From Leptolyngbya sp. BL0902 (GTDB lineage: Bacteria > Cyanobacteriota > Cyanobacteriia > Phormidesmidales > Phormidesmidaceae), in NCBI RefSeq assembly GCF_016403105.1, contig NZ_CP046155.1:372001-436000 (forward strand): DNA of 64,000 bases, in the 5' to 3' direction. Under the pieces are notes generated by a model that was not told the origin of the DNA, did no database searches, and was given only the letters and a program-made list of their open reading frames with translations. This document shows, piece after piece, positions 35,871 to 44,069 of this stretch (position 1 is the first letter of the stretch; the number at the start of each line of letters is the position of its first letter). The translations under genes were made by a program, and so were the position numbers.

Positions 35871-37613
35871 CTAAAAATTGGCTCGATCTAGCTCCTCCTT
35901 GAGGGCGCGCAGAGTTTTGTTTTGGTCGCGCAGGGTCTGCACATATTGATTGAAATCCACCTTTTGCCCAGTGGCCTGGGACAGTCGCTTAACAGCCTTG
36001 AGGTATTCCACAGCCTTGCGGTAATTTTCGCGGCCTCTGTCGGCGATCGCGTCTTCAATCATTTCGCGATATAGCTTCATGGCTGTCTTGGGTTGGTCGG
36101 TCTCCAGGGCTTGGGCCACCAAGATGGCATACTTGGGGTGGTCAAAACAGTTCAGTTTTTTCAGATAACCCAGCGCCGTTTTCCAGTCCTGTTCCAGCAG
36201 GGCAATGTCCATCAGCGATGGGATACGGTTCTTTTCCTTGAGATGAGCGATAATCTGCAATCGCAGGCTGTCCCACTGGCCGAGGGTTTGGGCTTTGGCA
36301 CGCAGTTCGCGATAGCTGTCTAGGGTGAACCGTAGCTTGAGGCTGCTGAACTGGGCGGCCACCATCTGTTCTGGTGAGCCGTGCTGGGCCAAAAAATCCA
36401 CCAGCCATTCACCATAGCCGTAATAGTCCCGCTGCTGTTGGCAGGATTGGATGAAGTCGAGGGCCAGGTCGGGTTGGTCGGCCTCTAGCAGGGCATTGGC
36501 AAATTGAACCGCAAGCCCCGGCATTTCCATAAAATGCGACCGTGCCAGGGACAGAGCCGCATCAAAGTTCCCCTGCCGCAGGTGATAAAAGGTTTTTTGC
36601 TGGGGTGTGCCTATTTCTAGCACTACAGCATTGGCATCGGTGGCCTGACCCCGCTTTTCAGCCCGCTTCACCAGCAGATCGACCAGAGACTCTCGCCCCC
36701 ACTCGCCAAGTTTGCGTCCCCCTGCCCCCCGGAGCAACTGGTGAATTTGCCTTTCCACCCAGGCCCAGTCTTCATCAGTGCTGTGCTCCAGCAGAGCCTC
36801 ACTTGCAGGATAGGCGTAGTCCATGCCGCCTAGTTCGATATCCTTCAACACTGCCTGGAAAAAAGTTCCAATCCACAGGCGATGGCGACCCATATCAAGG
36901 TTTTGAGCCTGTTCCAGGCTGTCTTTTAGCCCTTCGGCAATGTTTTGAATCTCCACACCTACGGCTCCGTTGTAGTCCACCTCTAGAACGGTGTAGTCGT
37001 AATGGTCGTTGGCCGCCTCTAGGAGCAGTTGATAGATATCGCCTGCCTTAACCCAGTCCCTGCGATCCGCGAAGCTGTGGCCCTGTTCAGCCAAGGCGGC
37101 TAGGGCGGCGGCCATCGTATTCATGTCGCTGCCGCGAAACAACCGCTCTACTGCTCGACGGTAGTTATCCAAATTCGGCCCATCGCCGTCTGTGGTGGTC
37201 GGGCTATCTACCCAGTCCAGCAAATCAGGATGGCGCTGCACCATGCGCTCAACCAGCGCCACCAAATCCTCTCGGCTGTGCTGGGCCAACAGGTCTGGGA
37301 CGGGGGGCACTGGGCGAATGCGATCGCATTTGTGAATATAGGTCAGCAGCAGCGCCACTCGATGCTTGCACAGCCCGCCCCAGTCGTAGGGACAGGTGCA
37401 GTCGCTGTCCTCCACCCCCTCTGGCCCCAGGGTGATACGAGGCTGGTAAACCACCGTGCCCTCACAATCGGCCCATAGGGTTTGCCCCTGGAGCACCGGG
37501 TTGAAAATAGCCCCGTTGCGATAGTAGCGCTGACCGCGCTCAAAGCTCTGATCGGTGGCCAACGCCTTGATTTGGGACTCTGTTAGGGGTGTAGGTGATG
37601 GGCACATGGCCAT
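35871..37613 (-). CDS. SWIM zinc finger protein with TPR-like repeats
   Basis: Predicted 580 residues. A SWIM zinc finger lies near residues 72-86 (CTCPYDWGGLCKH, pattern CxCx7CxH). Behind it the protein is helical with repeated acidic and aromatic segments that resemble tetratricopeptide-like arrays. SWIM domains bind DNA or proteins; in bacteria they are often near SWI2/SNF2 helicases, but none is here. The two HIP1 octamers I noticed in the window (36043-36050 and 37320-37327) are both in this gene. The function is not established. Confidence 0.85.
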   Translation of the reverse strand: MAMCPSPTPLTESQIKALATDQSFERGQRYYRNGAIFNPVLQGQTLWADCEGTVVYQPRITLGPEGVEDSDCTCPYDWGGLCKHRVALLLTYIHKCDRIRPVPPVPDLLAQHSREDLVALVERMVQRHPDLLDWVDSPTTTDGDGPNLDNYRRAVERLFRGSDMNTMAAALAALAEQGHSFADRRDWVKAGDIYQLLLEAANDHYDYTVLEVDYNGAVGVEIQNIAEGLKDSLEQAQNLDMGRHRLWIGTFFQAVLKDIELGGMDYAYPASEALLEHSTDEDWAWVERQIHQLLRGAGGRKLGEWGRESLVDLLVKRAEKRGQATDANAVVLEIGTPQQKTFYHLRQGNFDAALSLARSHFMEMPGLAVQFANALLEADQPDLALDFIQSCQQQRDYYGYGEWLVDFLAQHGSPEQMVAAQFSSLKLRFTLDSYRELRAKAQTLGQWDSLRLQIIAHLKEKNRIPSLMDIALLEQDWKTALGYLKKLNCFDHPKYAILVAQALETDQPKTAMKLYREMIEDAIADRGRENYRKAVEYLKAVKRLSQATGQKVDFNQYVQTLRDQNKTLRALKEELDRANF

Positions 37614-38650
37614 AGCGCGCTCTCATTAATCCGCTATACCCAGCGTAACGGATGGGTGAACGCCCGTAATCAGAACCTATAACTGAATGCCATCCCCTGT
37701 ACCTAGATACCCAATACAGCCCGATGCAACGTAACAAGAATGAGTCCTGATTTTGCGACTAAATTCGTTATCGAGTTCCATGCCCAATAAAATTTAGGTT
37801 GACAGTTGTTAGATTCACTTGTTAGGATTTCTAAGGTCTGTGGGCTTAAGTTATACAAAACCGCAACCCACATACATTGTCCTTCTAAAGGCTCTTAAAC
37901 CAATGGAGATTCCGAGTAGTAGTCCTTGGACTGCTTTAAACGAATCTAGCGTTACAGACGATAGCCCTGAACACAGTTGTGGCCAAGGCTTGCAGTCGAT
38001 TGGTTTGATGAACATTCCTAACCTAGCCCTGCGCTAGGATTTGATGGTTCATCTCCGGTCGCTGCAAAGGTGGCGACTGCGGGGAAAGGAGGTGAACCCT
38101 GGACGGTAGTTATTTAGCTTATTACAGCTATGCGATCAGGGCTGGCTTGTCATAGCTGACCTGAATCGTGGGATGAATAGGCCATGGAAGACCATGGCGT
38201 GAGTGGTGGAAGCTGATCCATCTATGTTCTGGGCCAGTGCGGTCATTGACCTCAGCGGTCATGGCTTGTTGCTAGGCCTGCTGTGTTGGGCAGGCTTGCT
38301 ACGGCCTTAGCCAGTGGGATAGATCGGCGGTGAGATCAACCGCAGAGTGGGTTAATGATATGTGACCCATGCTATTGATTGGCCTTTGGGTCACTAAGAC
38401 GACTATCTATTGAGATTGTAATTGGGCAATCTGCGTTCAGAAAGGCAATCTTTCAGGACGTTATTTCGCATGTTTTGTCTGAGTTATTACGGCTCAGGCA
38501 TCAATTTTGCAGCCAGTTTTTGGCTAATAGCTACTACACCTGACTGCCACTGTTCGGCATCAGTGCTGGGCTGATTTGCGCTGGAATTTTGCGTTGGAAT
38601 AATTTGCGACAAATTTGCTAAGTAGGATTTTCTAAATAGGACGATAGGTC
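37614..38650. other. 1-kb interval upstream of mgtE
   Basis: No certain gene. A 44-codon frame with no clear ribosome-binding site runs from 37903 to 38037 and may be chance. A two-level stem-loop lies at 38046-38098. Further small dyads occur near 38183-38198 (CCATGG repeated around AAGA) and 38240-38260 (GGTCAT/ATGACC). The rest of the DNA shows no coding signal. Confidence 0.5.
38046..38098 (+). ncRNA. Candidate structured RNA element upstream of mgtE
   Basis: GGTTCATCTCC (38046-38056) can pair with GGAGGTGAACC (38088-38098), an 11-bp stem with one G-U pair. It encloses a second stem, GGTCGC (38057-38062) with GCGACT (38073-38078). The element is about 550 bases upstream of the mgtE start. 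It does not match the M-box consensus or other riboswitches I know. It may be a leader RNA, a small RNA or chance. Confidence 0.35.
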
Positions 38651-40030
38651 ATGGGTCAAAATGTTTTGCACGATCTGCTTCAGCCCTTTGCCCTAGAGGC
38701 GGCGAAAAAAGAAGCCAACCGTATTGCTCCGGCGGAGTTGGTACAGCTATTAATGGACATTCCCCCCGGCAAGCGGGTGCTAGCTTTTCGGCTGTTGGAT
38801 AAAGATAAGGCCCTGCGGGTCTTTGAGTACCTGCGTCCCGATGATCAGGCAGAGCTGATTCAGGCCATGGAAAGCCCGGAGGTGACGGCCCTGCTGGAGG
38901 AGTTGGATGTGGATGACCGGGTGCGGCTGTTTGAGGAACTGCCCGCCAAGGTTGCCAAGCGGCTGATGGCCAACCTTAGCCCGGAGGCCCGCAATGCCGC
39001 CAATGTGTTGATGGGCTATCCCGAAGGCAGCGCTGGGCGGTTGATGAACCTGCGGCTTCTCACCATTCGCAGCACAGCGACGGTGGCGGCGGCCCTGGCG
39101 ACGGTGCGGGAATCGAGTCTGGAAGCCAGCGAACTGTCGGTGGTGTTTGTAATTGACGAAAACCGCTACTACCAGGGCTGGGTACGGCCTGTGCAACTGC
39201 TGAAGGCGGATCCAGCTCGGCGGGTGGCAGACTTGCTGGCGGCCATGGACGAGGCTCCGGTGGCGGTGCGGGCGGTAGATGACGAGCTGAAGGCGGCGCA
39301 ACGGCTGAAGACCTATGACCTGCCTGCGATTCCGGTGGTGGATAGCGAAGGTCGGCTAATTGGCGATATCACCTTCGACGACGTGATTGACCTGGTGGAG
39401 GAGGAAGCCACGGAAACCATCCTGGAACAGGCCGGGGTTGGGGGGCTGCTGACCCGAGATCGTGGCTGGAGCGAAAAGCTGGTGCGGGGGCCATCGATCT
39501 ACGCCATTCGCCTGCGGATTGTGTTCCTGGTGGTAACGCTGATTGGCGGCTTTCTGGTGGGTGGCGTGATTGAGCGGTTTGAAGAAACCCTGGAGGCAGT
39601 GGTTGCTGCTGCCGTGTTTATCCCCCTAGTGATGGACATGGGCGGCAATGTCGGCACCCAATCCAGCACCATCTTTGCGCGGGGGCTGGCCTGGAGCCAA
39701 ATTACCCCCTCTCAGTTTTCGGCCTACCTGTTTCGGGAAATTCGCATTGGTTTTGTCATGGGCATCATTTTGGGCACCGTTGCCGGGGTAGTGGCCTATG
39801 TGTGGCAGGGAGTTCCCAACGGCATTCCCCAACTGGGCTTGGCGGTGGGGCTGTCGCTAACCGTCGTGATTACCCTGGGGGCGATTTTGGGTGCATCGTT
39901 GCCCATGGTGATGCTGCGGGCGGGCTTTGACCACGGGCCAGGGGCCGATCCCTTCATCACCACGATCAAGGATTTCCTGGGACTGTGGGTTTACTTTTCC
40001 CTGGTGGGCTGGCTAGTGGGGGTAGCCTAA
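38651..40030 (+). CDS. mgtE: Magnesium transporter MgtE
   Basis: Predicted 459 residues, the family length. MgtE is a gated Mg2+ channel in the plasma membrane. In order: an N-terminal superhelical MgtE_N domain (about 1-130), two CBS domains (about 140-265, ending DITFDDVIDLVEEEATE), and five membrane helices. The selectivity region PLVMDMGGNVGTQSSTI is intact. It is followed, 205 bp on, by an MgtC-family gene on the same strand, so a magnesium-related pairing is plausible. Confidence 0.95.
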   Translation: MGQNVLHDLLQPFALEAAKKEANRIAPAELVQLLMDIPPGKRVLAFRLLDKDKALRVFEYLRPDDQAELIQAMESPEVTALLEELDVDDRVRLFEELPAKVAKRLMANLSPEARNAANVLMGYPEGSAGRLMNLRLLTIRSTATVAAALATVRESSLEASELSVVFVIDENRYYQGWVRPVQLLKADPARRVADLLAAMDEAPVAVRAVDDELKAAQRLKTYDLPAIPVVDSEGRLIGDITFDDVIDLVEEEATETILEQAGVGGLLTRDRGWSEKLVRGPSIYAIRLRIVFLVVTLIGGFLVGGVIERFEETLEAVVAAAVFIPLVMDMGGNVGTQSSTIFARGLAWSQITPSQFSAYLFREIRIGFVMGIILGTVAGVVAYVWQGVPNGIPQLGLAVGLSLTVVITLGAILGASLPMVMLRAGFDHGPGADPFITTIKDFLGLWVYFSLVGWLVGVA

Positions 40031-40160
40031 CCCCAGACGGCGGCCTGGGCGACCTGAATCTTAACCTGCGCTTTAGGGGTGGGTGATAGGCTCCATGCCA
40101 TCTGATACCCAATCGTCCCTAGCAACACCTGAGTGCCTAGGGGTGCATTTCAAATCTGGG

Positions 40161-40219
40161 CTAACACAGACCTGGATTAACACAGATCTGGATTAACACA
40201 GATCTGAACTAACACAGCA
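40161..40219. repeat. 16-bp tandem repeat before the MgtC-family gene
   Basis: The unit YTAACACAGAYCTGGA occurs about 3.6 times (40161-40176, 40177-40192, 40193-40208 and a degraded fourth), ending 16 bases before the ATG. Each unit contains the palindrome AGATCT or a one-base variant. It may provide repeated regulatory sites or be a simple expansion. Confidence 0.85.
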
Positions 40220-40235
40220 ATGGGGTGAGCAACCG

Positions 40236-40937
40236 ATGGATTGGACAGAATTTGCCGTGCGGCTGGCGGTGGCGTTTTTGCTGGGTTCGGCCTTGGGGCT
40301 AGAACGGCAGTGGCGGCAGCGGATGGCAGGGCTGCGGACGAGTACCCTCGTGGCTACCGGGGCGGCATTGTTTGTCATGCTCTCGGTGCTCACCCCCGAT
40401 GATGCCAGCCCCACCCGGATTGCGGCCCAGGTGGTCTCTGGGATTGGCTTTTTGGCCGGGGGGGTGATCCTGCGCGAAGGGCTGACGGTGCGGGGACTGA
40501 ACACCGCCGCCACGATTTGGTGTGCGGCGGCCATTGGCAGTCTGGCGGGGGCTGGGTTTTTCGCCCCGGCCACCCTGGGGGCCATTGCAGTACTCATTGC
40601 CAATACCGTACTGCGCCCCATCAGCCATCGCATTAACCAGCAACCCCTCCAGGGCACTGAGCTGGAACTGTGCTACCAATGCTCCCTCATTTGCCATAGC
40701 CAGGACGAAGCCCATGTGCGGGCGCTGCTGCTGCAAGCCCTTGGCCCCAGCAAAATGCGGCTGCGCTCCCTGTGCAGCGAAGACCTGAAAGACGAAAAAA
40801 ATCGGGTGGAGGTGGAAGCCGAAATGGTGACTCAAACCCGCAATGACCAACTGCTAGAGCAAATCATTAGCCGCCTCAGCCTGGAACCGGGCGTCACCGC
40901 TGCAAGCTGGCGCATCATCGAGCAAGAGTTTGGTTAG
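40236..40937 (+). CDS. MgtC/SapB family membrane protein
   Basis: Predicted 233 residues. The N-terminal half has the family pattern LAVAFLLGSALGLERQ, RTSTLVATGAALFVML and GIGFLAGGVILREGLTVRGLNTAATIWCAAAIG with four to five membrane helices. The C-terminal 90 residues form a soluble ACT-like domain. MgtC proteins help bacteria in low magnesium and modulate F-ATPase in pathogens; cyanobacterial roles are less known. It follows mgtE. The stop codon TAG overlaps the 3-bp insertion site of an IS, and the codon is kept after insertion. Confidence 0.88.
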   Translation: MDWTEFAVRLAVAFLLGSALGLERQWRQRMAGLRTSTLVATGAALFVMLSVLTPDDASPTRIAAQVVSGIGFLAGGVILREGLTVRGLNTAATIWCAAAIGSLAGAGFFAPATLGAIAVLIANTVLRPISHRINQQPLQGTELELCYQCSLICHSQDEAHVRALLLQALGPSKMRLRSLCSEDLKDEKNRVEVEAEMVTQTRNDQLLEQIISRLSLEPGVTAASWRIIEQEFG

Positions 40938-41872
40938 AGGATATTTGAAAAGTATCAATTAGCACACAGCGACCCGAATCGCAGAAAAGGCTTCCTCGGT
41001 ATTAGGCTCAGAGTAACAAGCACTGTAGCCCCTTGGAAGCCATGTCATCACATTATGCTAGCCACCTGACCCGTGACCAGTGGGACCTGCTCTTTCCGTT
41101 GCTCCCTGGCCCGAAATCCACAGGGCGACCGCGCACAGTTGACCTGTATGCGGTGGTCAATGCCATTCTTTATGTCCTAGCAACGGGGTGTGCCTGGTCG
41201 CTGTTACCCCAGGACTTTCCACCCTATTCCACGGTCTACTACTATTTTCGGCAATGGAAACACGACGGCACCTGGAAGCGGGTGCATGACCATTTGGTGG
41301 ACTGGGTGCGGGTGTCCGAAGACCGATTTCCCACCCCCAGTGCCGGAGCCCTAGACTCTCAGACGGTGCCCAGTGCGGTGATGGTGAGCCAATCGGTGGG
41401 CTATGACGGGGGCAAGAGAATCAAGGGTCGCAAGCGTTTTACCCTAGTCGATACGATGGGGCTTTTGATATCGGTGAAGGTGGTCGCCGCCAGTGTCCCG
41501 GAGCGAGAAGGAGCTAAACAACTCCTTCAAACCGTCCAAGATGAGCGGCAACGTCTGCCTCGTCTGAGCCTAATCTGGGTCGATAGCGGATTTTCGGGCA
41601 AACACTTCTTCAAAACCGTGATTGACTGGATGGCTATCGTGTTGGAGGTGGTGCTACGCCCCAAAAAGGCCAAGGGCTTTGTCCTGTTACCCCGACAGTG
41701 GGTGGTGGAGCGCACCTATGGGTGGCTCCATTGATGTCGCCGCCTCAATGTCGATTACGAGCGTTTGCCCGAATCCTCGGAGGCGTTCATTCACATCGCC
41801 ATGATTCGTATCATGCTACGGAGACTCGCCTGAAGCGTTGCATACCCCGTCTCCGGGTTTCCAAATATCCTC
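40937..41872 (+). mobile_element. IS5-family insertion sequence (IS1031-like), 936 bp
   Basis: The ends GAGGATATTTGAAAA (from 40937) and, reversed, GAGGATATTTGGAAA (to 41872) are inverted repeats, matching at 14 of 15 positions. A 3-bp duplication, TTA, flanks them (40934-40936 and 41873-41875). The TNA target and one-gene layout fit the IS1031 group of IS5. The transposase has a premature stop, so the copy is probably not autonomous. Confidence 0.85.
41033..41833 (+). pseudogene. IS5-family transposase with premature stop
   Basis: The frame starts at 41033 (the family start may be MSSHYASHL at 41042) and reads to a TGA at 41732-41734. The same frame continues after it with typical family sequence (CRRLNVDYERLPESSEAFIHIAMIRIMLRRLA) to a second TGA at 41831-41833. 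The first TGA stands where relatives have Arg (CGA), so a single C-to-T change explains it. The DDE residues (LDSQT, WVDSG, VERTYGW) precede or abut the stop, and the C-terminal 32 residues would be lost unless read through. Confidence 0.85.
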
Positions 41873-41875
41873 TTA

Positions 41876-43311
41876 GCTCGACTTTATCCAATTGATCCAA
41901 AAAGGAAAGCAGCAAGCAGAATTCAGATAAGGGTCTGAGGAGCTTGCTGCGATGGAATTTATGTCGATGATGATAGCGTTTGCGCCGCTGTTTTCCCAGC
42001 GGGTGTGGCCCCAGGCTCTAACCCTGGTGATGGGGGCGCTGTTGGCCCCAGGGAAACGCACGGTGAGCCAGATTTTACGGGTGATGGGGTTAGCCGACGA
42101 GCCTCAATTTCAGCGTTATCACCGCGTGCTGAACCGGGCGGTCTGGTCGTCTCGGCAGGCGAGTCGAAGCTTACTAAACCTTTTGGTGGCCACCTTTGCC
42201 GCTGACGGGGTCATCGTGATGGGTCTCGATGACACGATCGAACGACGGTGGGGCAAGCGGATTGGAGCGCGGGGCATCTACCGTGACCCGGTGCGTTCGA
42301 GCCACGAGCATGTCGTCAAAACCAGTGGATTGCGCTGGCTCAGTCTCATGCTGCTGGTGCCGATTCCCTGGGCACAGGGCGTCTGGGCCTTGCCGTTTTT
42401 GACCGTACTCGCCCCGTCCGAGCGCTACCACCAAACCCACGGGCAACGGCACAAAGCGTTAACCGACTGGGCAAGACAAATGCTGCTTCAAGTCCGACGT
42501 TGGCTAGGAAATTGGCCCATGGTGGTGGTGGCGGATAGTAGCTTCGCCGCCCTAGACTTTCTGGCGTCGGTGAGCCATCGGCCCAATCCGGTTCACGTCG
42601 TCACTCGACTGCGCTTAGATGCCGCCCTGTATGAGCCCGCTCCGCCTCGCGACGCCCACACCATCGGTCGGCCTCGTAAAGTTGGGCCCCGCTTACCCAC
42701 CCTAAAAACCCGATTGGAGGAGTCCTCCACCCCTTGGCAATCCCTGACCCTAGAGGGCTGGTATGGTCAGCAAACTTATACCTTGGAGTGGGTTTCGCAA
42801 ACTGCCGTGTGGTACCACACCGGACTTCCCCCGGTTCCCATGCGTTGGGTCTTGGTGCGTGACCCGCTAGGCCAGTTGGAGCCTCAGGCCTTTCTCTGCA
42901 CTGATCTGAAGGCTACACCTACCCAAATCTTGCTCTGGTTTCGCCAACGCTGGCAAGTCGAAGTCACCTTCCAGGAGATTCGGGCTCATTTAGGGGTCGA
43001 ATCTCAGCGACAGTGGGCGGATTTAGCCATCCTACGCACCACACCTGCCTTACTCGCCCTGTTCTCTCTCGTCGTCCTCCTTACCCAGCGGCTGCATCCG
43101 CAGTTTACGTTCCCTCTCCCTCAAACCGCCTGGTACACGAAGCAACGCCCGACCTTCGCCGATGCCTTGGCCTTGGTTCGCCGCTATTTATGGGCGTCCC
43201 GGCTTTTTCAGACATCACGGGATGACCCTGAGTACGTTAAAGTCCCTCGCCCTATCTTCGACACCTGGACGGAGCTACTCTGCCATGCTGCCTGATTGGA
43301 TAAAGTCGAGC
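41876..43311 (+). mobile_element. IS701-family-like insertion sequence, about 1436 bp
   Basis: Both ends carry GCTCGACTTTATCCAAT as 17-bp inverted repeats (41876-41892 and 43295-43311). The right flank is TTAG (43312-43315). The left boundary can be read as TTA then G, or as TTAG, depending on whether the duplication is 3 or 4 bp; TTAG fits the YTAR target reported for IS701 elements. One intact transposase gene fills it. Its left flank is the right flank of the IS5-family element. Confidence 0.8.
41952..43295 (+). CDS. IS701-family-like DDE transposase
   Basis: Predicted 447 residues, intact. The catalytic triad is visible as GLDDTIERRWGKRI, VVVADSSFAALDF and the C-terminal RQRWQVEVTFQEIRAHLGVESQ (E in the YREK-like region). 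The basic N-terminal part (LAPGKRTVSQILRVMG) is typical of the IS701/IS4-like group. Codon use resembles the host. With both inverted repeats complete, the element could still be mobile. Family placement within IS701 versus ISAs1-like groups is from pattern recognition. Confidence 0.85.
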   Translation: MEFMSMMIAFAPLFSQRVWPQALTLVMGALLAPGKRTVSQILRVMGLADEPQFQRYHRVLNRAVWSSRQASRSLLNLLVATFAADGVIVMGLDDTIERRWGKRIGARGIYRDPVRSSHEHVVKTSGLRWLSLMLLVPIPWAQGVWALPFLTVLAPSERYHQTHGQRHKALTDWARQMLLQVRRWLGNWPMVVVADSSFAALDFLASVSHRPNPVHVVTRLRLDAALYEPAPPRDAHTIGRPRKVGPRLPTLKTRLEESSTPWQSLTLEGWYGQQTYTLEWVSQTAVWYHTGLPPVPMRWVLVRDPLGQLEPQAFLCTDLKATPTQILLWFRQRWQVEVTFQEIRAHLGVESQRQWADLAILRTTPALLALFSLVVLLTQRLHPQFTFPLPQTAWYTKQRPTFADALALVRRYLWASRLFQTSRDDPEYVKVPRPIFDTWTELLCHAA

Positions 43312-43430
43312 TTAGATGTATATTGGCTTAGCTTTTGCCGTAAAGCACCAAAGTCTCGGTCATCATGCGGCATTCGCCTATGGTGTCCGAGATCTCAAAA
43401 TGGCGAATTCATTTTATCTGTCCCATCGTC

Positions 43431-43661
43431 CTAGTCTAGATGGGGCAGTACGCCAATTTGGGGATGACAATCTGAAAATGTCAGAGAATCAGGGTCTAGA
43501 AAATCGGCCAAGGCCATCTCTAGGACCAATTCAATAGAGTAGTCAATTTGTTTGGCATGGTTCACGTAAGCCTCTCGAATATGAGCAGGTAGCACAGCCA
43601 GCAACATCAGTGCAGCGTCATGGCTGAGATGGTGATGTTGGGTCTGAGGAACAGTTTGCAT
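43431..43661 (-). CDS. Small partner protein of the GIY-YIG nuclease
   Basis: Predicted 76 residues from the ATG at 43661 (MQTVPQTQHHHLSHD), preceded by GGAGG at the very end of the upstream gene. The central helices are amphipathic (ALMLLAVLPAHIREAYVNHAKQIDYSIELVLEMALADFLD) with an acidic C-terminus. The size, acidity and coupling recall antitoxin-like or immunity-type partners, but I know no matching family. The translation start lies only five bases from the nuclease stop, so expression is probably linked. Confidence 0.6.
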   Translation of the reverse strand: MQTVPQTQHHHLSHDAALMLLAVLPAHIREAYVNHAKQIDYSIELVLEMALADFLDPDSLTFSDCHPQIGVLPHLD

Positions 43662-43666
43662 TGTAG

Positions 43667-44047
43667 CTACCTCCAATCTCTGGTAGGGTACCTCGCATTA
43701 TAGGGTGGTTTTGTGGCTTGGATTAAGATGTCTTCCAGCTCTTCTCCCAATTTGATCACATCAATCATGGAGAGAAGTGCGAACGAGATTCTAATCTCCC
43801 GATGATCATAATCATCGAGCCATGACCATGTGAGCGCTTTATGACCACCCTTGAAACGCTCCCGTAGCTTTTTCGTCTTTCCTAAATAGAGCAACTGGTG
43901 CTCCCGATGCCGAACGGCGTACAGACCAGGTGAGGGCGGCAGATGCTGAAATTCCCGCGTGATCAGGGCACAGGATTCAAACGGTGTTGACAGGAGCTCA
44001 TTGAGCAATCGCTGTGCGTATTCTTGAGTATTGTTCAGCATCAGCAC
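43667..44047 (-). CDS. GIY-YIG nuclease-domain protein
   Basis: Predicted 126 residues. The GIY-YIG fold is visible: PGLYAVRHREHQLLYLGKTKKLRERFKGGHKAL, with the two tyrosine strands replaced by GLYAV and LLYLG, the catalytic Arg (RERF), and a Glu near the C-terminus (EELEDILIQATKPPYN). It is a stand-alone domain and not UvrC or an intron endonuclease. The stop codon region carries the ribosome-binding site of a small downstream gene. Its biological target is unknown. Confidence 0.8.
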   Translation of the reverse strand: MLMLNNTQEYAQRLLNELLSTPFESCALITREFQHLPPSPGLYAVRHREHQLLYLGKTKKLRERFKGGHKALTWSWLDDYDHREIRISFALLSMIDVIKLGEELEDILIQATKPPYNARYPTRDWR

Positions 44048-44069
44048 CCAGGTTATGAACCATAAACGA

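Noticed and set aside
38046-38098. M-box or glutamine-type riboswitch before mgtE
   Set aside because: Conserved cores of those classes are missing; only a generic nested stem-loop is visible.
43316-43537. 73-codon frame directly after the IS701-like element
   Set aside because: It overlaps a better-supported gene on the other strand and lacks a ribosome-binding site; it may only be the original downstream DNA of the MgtC-family gene.
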